Assembly (NCBI GenBank): GCA_934371915.1
Contig: CAKROE010000028.1
Location: forward strand, 1-29,102
DNA: 29,102 nucleotides
Direction of reading: 5' to 3'
Origin: an uncultured Blautia sp.
Lineage (GTDB): Bacteria > Bacillota > Clostridia > Lachnospirales > Lachnospiraceae
The position numbers and the translations under genes are program-made. This document shows, piece after piece, positions 1 to 5,647 of this stretch; positions within the stretch are counted from its first letter, which is position 1, and each line of letters starts with the position of its first letter. The notes below the pieces were generated by a model, which did no database searches, had not been told where the DNA came from, and saw only the letters and a list, made by a program, of their open reading frames with translations.

Positions 1-57
1 CACCAATACCGCTGCTGTCATCATCATTGCCATTAATTTTTTACATGTTTTCTTCAT
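1..57 (-). CDS. Secreted protein, N-terminal fragment cut by window edge
   Basis: Only the first 19 codons are present; the gene runs off the left edge. They read MKKTCKKLMAMMMTAAVLV, a lysine-rich n-region followed by the start of a hydrophobic core, so this is a signal peptide. A good ribosome binding site (GGGAG) lies just upstream. The beginning resembles the signal peptides of the two BIG2 proteins further along (MKKYVKKLMAMLMVMLL and MKKYVKKVSVIMLALLV), so a third member of that secreted family is plausible, but no mature sequence is visible to prove it. It lies 74 bp downstream of the zinc-finger gene and could be the last gene of that transcript. Confidence 0.6.
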   Translation of the reverse strand, partial: MKKTCKKLMAMMMTAAVLV

Positions 58-131
58 AGTTTTAATCTCCCTTCGTTTATTGAAAAAAATATTTTTTGTT
101 TCTTGTGCTTGTATCTTTATGTAAAAAACAA

Positions 132-431
132 TTAATACACAATCCCTAGTCCCCCACAATTACTACAGATGTTATATCCTGAAATGTAGCCACTTCCTCC
201 ACAACCACTGCAGCCTATATAGCCTCCCGTCCAACCAAGAACTGTATCATAATACAAATTAGGCATATATTGTTGTCCAGTTCCACTACAAATACCACAT
301 ACTATAGCATCCATTGCCAAAACACTTCCCGTTCCTTCACACGCACTACATACATGTCTACTAACAATCGTTGTTTGAATTTCAGTATCCTCACATTCAA
401 TATATTCATTATTTTCATTCCTGTAAAACAT
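132..431 (-). CDS. Free-standing DnaJ-type zinc-finger protein (4 x CxxCxGxG)
   Basis: The 99-aa protein carries four CxxCxGxG-like motifs: C28/C31 (CSACEGTG), C45/C48 (CGICSGTG), C74/C77 (CSGCGGSG) and C89/C92 (CSNCGGLG). This is the pattern of the DnaJ central zinc-binding domain, which holds two Zn ions and binds unfolded protein. There is no J domain, no G/F region and no substrate-binding C-terminal domain, so it is not a complete co-chaperone. No signal peptide is visible, so it is probably cytoplasmic. It starts 12 bp after the stop of the small secreted protein and has no clear ribosome binding site of its own, which suggests translational coupling. A perfect palindrome spans the junction. 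Redox sensing or protein binding are both possible; the function is not known. Confidence 0.75.
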   Translation of the reverse strand: MFYRNENNEYIECEDTEIQTTIVSRHVCSACEGTGSVLAMDAIVCGICSGTGQQYMPNLYYDTVLGWTGGYIGCSGCGGSGYISGYNICSNCGGLGIVY

Positions 432-432
432 C

Positions 433-448
433 AGTAAACTAGTTTACT
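433..448. repeat. Perfect 16-bp palindrome at gene junction
   Basis: AGTAAACTAGTTTACT is a perfect palindrome. It covers the stop codon of the 103-aa gene and ends just before the start of the zinc-finger gene, where a ribosome binding site would normally lie. It may be an operator or a translational control site, or it may be chance in AT-rich DNA. Confidence 0.5.
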
Positions 449-755
449 CTTGTTGATCGGCATTTTTAAAAGTAAACAATACCGCATCTCTGCTTTTTTC
501 ACTGTCAATAACCTTTGCCGACAATACTTCTATTCCCTTTAACTCTCTTATCTGTGTTATTATAGTGTTTCTAACTTCATCAGCACAAACATATTTTTCT
601 GCTTCTTCAAGGGATGATGCTTCATTTACACTGTTTATCCATTCCTGCACCATTTTTTTTGTATTGTCATCGTCATTTTTGTCAGCATAAATTGTAATGC
701 TATTCATGCATATTGCAAGCACTACTAGAAGCCATATTAATTTTCCTTTTTTCAT
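444..755 (-). CDS. Small secreted protein of unknown function
   Basis: The product is 103 aa. Residues 1-23 form a signal peptide (MKKGKLIWLL core, ending ...TIYA before DKNDDDN). The mature part is about 80 aa, charged, probably helical then beta (EEAEKYVCADEVRNTIITQI...GIEVLSAKV...VLFTFKN), with one cysteine. An in-frame ATG lies two codons upstream, but GGGAG sits only 2 nt from it and 8 nt from the ATG chosen here. The gene is driven by an ECF-like promoter about 45 bp upstream, one of three copies in the window, and is followed at once by the zinc-finger gene. I do not recognise the family; the fold could be NTF2-like, as in the outer domain of the neighbouring kinase, but that is only an impression. 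Confidence 0.7.
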   Translation of the reverse strand: MKKGKLIWLLVVLAICMNSITIYADKNDDDNTKKMVQEWINSVNEASSLEEAEKYVCADEVRNTIITQIRELKGIEVLSAKVIDSEKSRDAVLFTFKNADQQE

Positions 756-800
756 TCTCATTTCTCCCTTTGATATTACATAATTTTTTTCACTTCACCT

Positions 801-832
801 ATAAGACACTTAATCCTCCCGTTTGGTTTTAA
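801..832 (-). promoter_or_regulatory. ECF-like promoter, copy A
   Basis: On the minus strand AAAACCA (824-830) is followed by GTGTCTTAT (801-809), with exactly 17 bp between AACC and GTCT. The layout is that of extracytoplasmic-function sigma promoters (AAC-type -35, GTC-type -10). Two further copies with the same spacing occur at 5553-5582 and 12038-12067. It faces the 103-aa secreted-protein gene. Confidence 0.65.
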
Positions 833-872
833 TTTTTTATTTATTTTATTGTATTATTTTGTAACTCTGTTG

Positions 873-891
873 TCGTAGAAAACAAGTTCCC
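873..891 (-). promoter_or_regulatory. Conserved upstream box, copy A (GGRAAC-N6-TCTACGA)
   Basis: On the minus strand this reads GGGAAC, six bases, TCTACGA. The same box with the same 6-base gap lies upstream of promoter copies B and C. It is about 45 bp upstream of the -35 element, so it looks like an activator-binding site or a second part of the promoter. The DNA between the box and the promoter is very AT-rich. Confidence 0.6.
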
Positions 892-899
892 ACAAATAA

Positions 900-944
900 T
901 AGCGAAAAGGAGTCCAAATATTCTTGTCCGAATTCCCTTCGCTA
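900..944 (-). terminator. Weak stem-loop downstream of the kinase gene
   Basis: TAGCGAA (900-906) pairs with TTCGCTA (938-944) across a long loop, beyond the kinase stop at 1011. No good T-run follows, so termination here is uncertain. The rest of the 762-1010 gap holds only the promoter and upstream box of copy A. Confidence 0.25.
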
Positions 945-1010
945 GTGTTTACCATATGAAATTGTTCATTTCCAAAGTGATGTTGCATATCACAATAGAA
1001 ATATTGTCAC

Positions 1011-3317
1011 TTAATTAATCTTTAATCGATATCCTCTGTCCAATTCATCTAAATCCTCTGAATCCATAGTCCATAACTCCCCACTCAATTCACTGTCTTC
1101 TGTAAACGCTCTGGAATCAACAAAATAAGTAATATCCTTATAAGTTCTCGCAGCTATTTGTTCTTGATATGAATCCATATTTAAATACGGATCCAATTCT
1201 ACTGATTCACCCGAAATAATAAGAATTGGCTCACCAAAGGTTTCAACTTTTCGATCAGTGTTATTTGTGATTCTAATACTAACTGTTCCATTCTCTTCTG
1301 ATTTATCAATCAAAGTAAGCGTAACATTACCAGACATTACTTGTGTAGATAATAGGGGCTTTTCTAAATCCATTTCATCATCACCATTTGTTGCGTTTGC
1401 ATTTTCAGTTTCCTGCCCAACGATCCAATTCACATCAAAATTACTGTCTAAACTTCCCCAACTTTGAGTTCCTGTCATGATTTCTGATGCAGGTACAGTC
1501 AATTCCACCACACGACTGCTCATTGCTTCTACTGATGTATCTACATTCAGATCTGAAAGATCAATTACAGTACCCAATGTCTCATCGGTTACCGTAAGTG
1601 TTCCTGACGAATAATAAATATTATTATTGGTGCCATTTGCCAGCCATATTCCCAGCACTACACTTCCATCATCATTCTGGTACATATATTTCAACTCACT
1701 ATTACTACATCCTTCATAAACGTTTGATTCATCTAAATACATATAATTAGTATCTTCAAAAAAGGCTGTATTCCTCCCTTCATTTGTTGCCTGAACATAT
1801 CTTTCTGGATACAACTCTGCCATTTTATTTGCTATAATTTCATTTGCAACATCACTATAATCGAACTTCCACTCGCCATTTTTTTCAGAAAATATCCAAA
1901 TATAAGAGCTGTATTCCATATATGACTTAGGCAATGCTCCATATACAACATAAAATGTATTTCCTACTGCATAGTACCCATTTGCCTTTGCTACTACCTG
2001 AAATATCTGTCTGTCACAAAACTCAGTCTCCTCTAACATTTTCTGAGCTCCGTCAAACTCTTCTTTTATAGTTTCTTCCGGTGTATTTCTATATAACTCA
2101 GCAAAATGTTTATAATCATCCCCTGCATACTCTTTAAGGTTAACCATCAATTCCCGTGTTCCTTCAAATATCGTTTCAGCAGACGTATCTACCCATATCT
2201 TCCCATCCCATGTCGTATCATCCGGTACAGAAAATCCATTCAAATCCTGTTTTTTTACAACTTTGTTGATTCCCCTCGCTCCCAGAGCCAATACTAAAAT
2301 CACAAGTGGAATTACAATTGCATTTGTTCTATTGCCTTTCTTTTTTTCCCTATCTTTTGGATGCTTTTTCTTCTTATCAGGCTTAACTCCTGGAGAAGTA
2401 TTCTCCGGCTTTGTTGCTGTTTCAAGTGCCTTTCGAAATTCTTCTGCATTTTTATAACGATGTATCGGATTATAATCGCAGGCTTTTGTAATTATCTTTC
2501 CCAGTTTTTCAGAAGCATCAACCGGCAAGGGCAATATCTCTCCCGACATTCGCTTCTGAAGTGCATCTTCTTTGTCTCGGTAATAAATCATTTGTTTTGC
2601 TACATCGACAAACGGATCTCTGCCCTTATTCAGAATCTTGTACATAACAAGTCCCAGCGAATAAATATCCGCCGGTGCACCATATCGTTCTCCATGAAAG
2701 ACCTCCGGTGCCATATAGGAAAAAGTTCCCTTCGACGAGTAGCAATCAACTGACTTTTCAAGCTTTCTTGCAATTCCAAAATCTCCCAGTTTGAAACAGC
2801 CCAACGATGATACAAAAATATTGTCAACCTTGATATCACGATGTACAATTTTTATCTTTTCACATTGTTCCAGCGCATTACAGATATCTATGCCAATCCG
2901 AATAACATCTGATTCATTTAATCTGTTTTCGCGGATATATCGCGCCAGATTTTGAAGAAATTCCATTCGTATATAAATGTTCCAGCCAATTTTTCCCTGC
3001 ACTTCTTCTACATAACTGTCTTCAATAGAAACAATATTGGAATTTCCTTTCAGTTGTTCCATGGTATGAATTTCTTCTAGACAAGACTCAACCAAATCTT
3101 TGTAATATAGACGTAAACTGTTTTCGTCCTTGTATTCACGCCTGAGAATTTCCGTATCCTGTTCTTCCAGCGGAATATGAATAATTTTAATTGCACTGAA
3201 AAAACTATTATTTCCCAGTCTTCTCTCAGCTTTGTAGACAATGCCAAAAGATCCCCTTCCTACCTGCTCAACGATTTCCCATTCATTCCATTCGTCCGGT
3301 AATCTGACTTCCGGCAT
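1011..3317 (-). CDS. Transmembrane Ser/Thr protein kinase with extracytoplasmic domain
   Basis: A Hanks-type kinase of 768 aa. Residues 1-300 are the catalytic domain: glycine loop GRGSFGIVY (20-28), ATP-binding K44, alpha-C glutamate E81 or E82, HRDIKVDN (159-166), DFG (179-181) and APE (203-205). All catalytic residues are present, so it should be active. A basic linker rich in K (310-330) leads to one membrane helix (about 333-350) and an outside domain of over 400 aa. The outside part has no PASTA repeats, unlike PknB/PrkC. It may hold an NTF2-like segment (about 385-500) and an Ig-like C-terminus, an inference from pattern only. It likely senses something at the envelope and phosphorylates cytoplasmic partners. 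The gene follows the 401-aa gene by 24 bp, so the two are co-transcribed. The ribosome binding site is purine-rich GGGGGGAAGGAA. Confidence 0.93.
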   Translation of the reverse strand: MPEVRLPDEWNEWEIVEQVGRGSFGIVYKAERRLGNNSFFSAIKIIHIPLEEQDTEILRREYKDENSLRLYYKDLVESCLEEIHTMEQLKGNSNIVSIEDSYVEEVQGKIGWNIYIRMEFLQNLARYIRENRLNESDVIRIGIDICNALEQCEKIKIVHRDIKVDNIFVSSLGCFKLGDFGIARKLEKSVDCYSSKGTFSYMAPEVFHGERYGAPADIYSLGLVMYKILNKGRDPFVDVAKQMIYYRDKEDALQKRMSGEILPLPVDASEKLGKIITKACDYNPIHRYKNAEEFRKALETATKPENTSPGVKPDKKKKHPKDREKKKGNRTNAIVIPLVILVLALGARGINKVVKKQDLNGFSVPDDTTWDGKIWVDTSAETIFEGTRELMVNLKEYAGDDYKHFAELYRNTPEETIKEEFDGAQKMLEETEFCDRQIFQVVAKANGYYAVGNTFYVVYGALPKSYMEYSSYIWIFSEKNGEWKFDYSDVANEIIANKMAELYPERYVQATNEGRNTAFFEDTNYMYLDESNVYEGCSNSELKYMYQNDDGSVVLGIWLANGTNNNIYYSSGTLTVTDETLGTVIDLSDLNVDTSVEAMSSRVVELTVPASEIMTGTQSWGSLDSNFDVNWIVGQETENANATNGDDEMDLEKPLLSTQVMSGNVTLTLIDKSEENGTVSIRITNNTDRKVETFGEPILIISGESVELDPYLNMDSYQEQIAARTYKDITYFVDSRAFTEDSELSGELWTMDSEDLDELDRGYRLKIN

Positions 3318-3341
3318 TTTCCTTCCCCCCTGTTTGTTCCC

Positions 3342-4547
3342 CTATTCTTCCTGGTAAGATAATTCCCATATGTCAGAATATATTGCCAAAGGGCACTCTG
3401 ACAGCAAACAGATTAATATGTATGTTTCATATGGATTGACTGGATAGATTTCCAGCATCCCACACCCTTTTAGAACCGCATTTGTGTTTTTTATATATTC
3501 ACGACAACGTTCTTCACCTGATACTTCCTCATGTTGAGAAAACAAAAAGAAATTCAACGTAATAAGGTCAAACCTCTCTACCGGCAGTTTTCCCTTTATA
3601 ATGCCGTCAATTCTCTGTCGGCTCATTCGATACTGCTGAAACTGTTTTTTTAACAGGGATGCCGACATTGTCTGAAGATTTCCATTCTCATTCATCGGAA
3701 TCCCACTGCATATCATTTTTTCTACATCACCGGGCATTATTTTATCCGGACTCCACTGTTTCTTCTTCCCATTCTCTTCTGAATCCCTGTTATATATCTC
3801 TGAAATAACTGTTTTGGATTTCCACATCATGGAATCAAAACTATCAAATGCCTTCTTCTTATTGTTATCGTAAATACCTGATGCTTTTAACCAGGACAAA
3901 TAATATAACAGCTTTTCTTCTTTGATTTTCTCTGAATCATGCTCATCCCACAATTTTTTGAAATCCGACGCATCATAATTCTTTGTCACATTCAGTGGAA
4001 GTTTCCTGTCATATATATTTCTGTAATTCTGTGCCTGAAGATAATCCATCTGATTTTTATAGCAATACCAGAAAATAACTTCATCTTTATCATAAAAATT
4101 AAAATCTTCTTCTTTAATAACTTTAACCAGAAAATCCGAAACGTCTTCCACCTGCATTCTCAATCCAAATCCCAACAGAAATATTGTCTGACGTTTCACA
4201 CAGGATGCACTGAGCCAGCCCTTCATGATCGCTGTCCATTTTTTTGTTGTCGCATTAAAAGAATGCGGAGCACCATTCTCATCAAATGCATCATTAATAA
4301 TCTCACGATATATACTGTCATCTATCTCCGAAAATTTTTCACGAATTCCGGCTCGCTCATAAAGATATCTTTTCAGATAATCCTTAAAAGATACTATTTC
4401 CATTCCACGATAAAGATATTTAAAAATTGCTTCGGAATCCATGTCCTGAAATTCTTCTGAATTTACAATACGATGCATTCCACGTATGGCCCGCTTTGTG
4501 TAATCGAAATCTCGAATTGTACTCTCGAAATCCACATCATATATCAT
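3342..4547 (-). CDS. Unrecognised 401-aa cytoplasmic protein paired with kinase
   Basis: No signal peptide, membrane helix or motif I can name. The protein is charged and probably all-helical, with many aromatic residues (for example 156-176 around DEVIFWYCYKNQMDYLQAQNY) and a polar low-complexity insert near 250-265 (SEENGKKKQW). The segment around 290-330 (SASLLKKQFQQYRMSRQRI then LPVERFDLITLNFFLF) could be a helical binding module. It lies 24 bp upstream of the Ser/Thr kinase gene on the same strand, so it is a likely substrate, adaptor or regulator of that kinase; this is inferred from position only. The ribosome binding site is modest (AGAGG, 10 nt from ATG). The gene is probably read from promoter B through the SH3 gene, or from a promoter in the 160-bp gap that holds two sets of direct repeats. 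Confidence 0.75.
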   Translation of the reverse strand: MIYDVDFESTIRDFDYTKRAIRGMHRIVNSEEFQDMDSEAIFKYLYRGMEIVSFKDYLKRYLYERAGIREKFSEIDDSIYREIINDAFDENGAPHSFNATTKKWTAIMKGWLSASCVKRQTIFLLGFGLRMQVEDVSDFLVKVIKEEDFNFYDKDEVIFWYCYKNQMDYLQAQNYRNIYDRKLPLNVTKNYDASDFKKLWDEHDSEKIKEEKLLYYLSWLKASGIYDNNKKKAFDSFDSMMWKSKTVISEIYNRDSEENGKKKQWSPDKIMPGDVEKMICSGIPMNENGNLQTMSASLLKKQFQQYRMSRQRIDGIIKGKLPVERFDLITLNFFLFSQHEEVSGEERCREYIKNTNAVLKGCGMLEIYPVNPYETYILICLLSECPLAIYSDIWELSYQEE

Positions 4548-4640
4548 CTGTTCTCAACCTCTGCTCTCTTTACTTCAGGAAGCTTTTCCAATCTTCATAA
4601 ATATTATATATCTCTCACTTATGCATTTGCAATATAAAAC

Positions 4641-4658
4641 ACGGTTAATTACGGTTAA
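4641..4658. repeat. Pair of ACGGTTAA direct repeats, 10-bp period
   Basis: ACGGTTAA occurs at 4641-4648 and again at 4651-4658, one helical turn apart, about 95 bp upstream of the 401-aa gene start. This geometry fits a tandem activator site, but nothing else supports it. Confidence 0.35.
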
Positions 4659-4664
4659 AATATG

Positions 4665-4705
4665 TTTAAAATTACTAAATATTTAAAATTACTAAATATT
4701 TAAAT
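4665..4705. repeat. 17-bp tandem repeat, 2.4 copies
   Basis: TTTAAAATTACTAAATA at 4665-4681 is repeated exactly at 4682-4698 and then partly at 4699-4705. It abuts the stop codon of the SH3 gene. No hairpin terminator is seen in this gap, so read-through into the 401-aa gene is possible. Confidence 0.75.
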
Positions 4706-4706
4706 C

Positions 4707-5522
4707 TTACTGAGCAAAGGCAGCTTCATATGCATTTTTCAGTTGATTGTATGTGTCTACAAGATTGTTATATTCTGTCAACAGCCCATTATACTTTTCC
4801 TGTAAGCTATTGTACTCACCAGTCAATGTATTATATTCTGTTACAACAGTATCATACTTCTCGCCGAGCTTCTGATATTCCTCATACATTTCCTGCGCAC
4901 TGGAGGATGCAGCATTTAATTTGCTGGTTGCTTCTTCTACAACCTGATTGTGCGCATCAATTGACTGATTTGCCACATCCTTATAATACAGACCAATTTT
5001 TGTGAGAACCTGAATGGCATTCCCTTCCAAATGTTTTGTTGTGTTTCCGGCAATGTACAGCCATGCTTCCTGCTCATTCGCTGCATCCCACAGAACACGT
5101 GCCCATTTTTGATCCTGAGATTTTTCTCCGGTAGCCATCACTACACTTCCTCGTCCGATATTACCAACGATTTCATCCTGTGTGGATGGTCCTTTTCGGA
5201 TATTCATCTCTTCATCACTTGTAATCATATAGACGTCCGTATTTCGAAGCAACTTCATAGTTTCTTTAATCTCTTCATCTGAAATTCCAGAAGCGTTTGT
5301 ATTGTTCTCTGTGTCTGTCTCTTTCTCTGAATCTAATTCCGCCGCTTCTTTTTTCCATTCCAGCGATGCATCTTCCTTCGCCTGCTCACTCAGTGTCTCA
5401 CGCATATCTTCAAGATCTTTATCATATTTTTTCTGTAACTTTTCACCCGCATAACGATATCCTCCATAACCAAATATGCAGCAGGCAGCTAACAGTATCA
5501 GAAATGTTCTTGCACTATTCAT
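4707..5522 (-). CDS. Membrane-anchored SH3-domain protein with tyrosine heptad coil
   Basis: The 271-aa protein starts MNSARTF, a single N-terminal membrane helix (about 4-23) that places the rest outside. A charged coil (about 27-75) is followed by a bacterial SH3 domain (about 100-160, with MNIRKGPSTQDEIVGNIGRG, WARV and EAWLYIAG), a fold that often binds cell wall. The C-terminus (about 200-271) is a coil built of 7-residue units of the form EYNxLxx (EYNTLTG, EYNSLQE, KYNGLLT, EYNNLVD, TYNQLKN). Start choice: AAGGAG is 8 nt from this ATG and only 2 nt from the ATG two codons earlier. Promoter copy B lies about 30 bp upstream. The protein may be the wall-contact part of the kinase/sigma system; that is inference from neighbours. 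Confidence 0.8.
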   Translation of the reverse strand: MNSARTFLILLAACCIFGYGGYRYAGEKLQKKYDKDLEDMRETLSEQAKEDASLEWKKEAAELDSEKETDTENNTNASGISDEEIKETMKLLRNTDVYMITSDEEMNIRKGPSTQDEIVGNIGRGSVVMATGEKSQDQKWARVLWDAANEQEAWLYIAGNTTKHLEGNAIQVLTKIGLYYKDVANQSIDAHNQVVEEATSKLNAASSSAQEMYEEYQKLGEKYDTVVTEYNTLTGEYNSLQEKYNGLLTEYNNLVDTYNQLKNAYEAAFAQ

Positions 5523-5552
5523 TTTCATGTCTCCTTCTTTTGCGTTCTGTTT

Positions 5553-5584
5553 ATAAGGCACATGCCTATATAATCTGGTTTCAA
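5553..5584 (-). promoter_or_regulatory. ECF-like promoter, copy B
   Basis: On the minus strand GAAACCA (5576-5582), then GTGCCTTAT (5553-5561), with 17 bp between AACC and GCCT, the same spacing as copies A and C. It faces the SH3 gene. The -10 has GCCT where A and C have GTCT. Confidence 0.6.
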
Positions 5585-5626
5585 AACTATATATTTTTTA
5601 CAACATAACACAATGCGTACTAACTG

Positions 5627-5645
5627 TCGTAGACAAAGAGTTTCC
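5627..5645 (-). promoter_or_regulatory. Conserved upstream box, copy B (GGRAAC-N6-TCTACGA)
   Basis: Reads GGAAAC, six bases, TCTACGA on the minus strand, between the sigma-factor stop (5648) and promoter B. The distance to the promoter is within 2 bp of that in copy A. Confidence 0.6.
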
Positions 5646-5647
5646 TG

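Noticed and set aside
3342..5522. A phage-defence reading of the kinase/401-aa/SH3 cluster
   Set aside because: The kinase has a large outside domain and its neighbours are wall and secreted proteins with shared promoters; no nuclease, ATPase or other defence effector is present.
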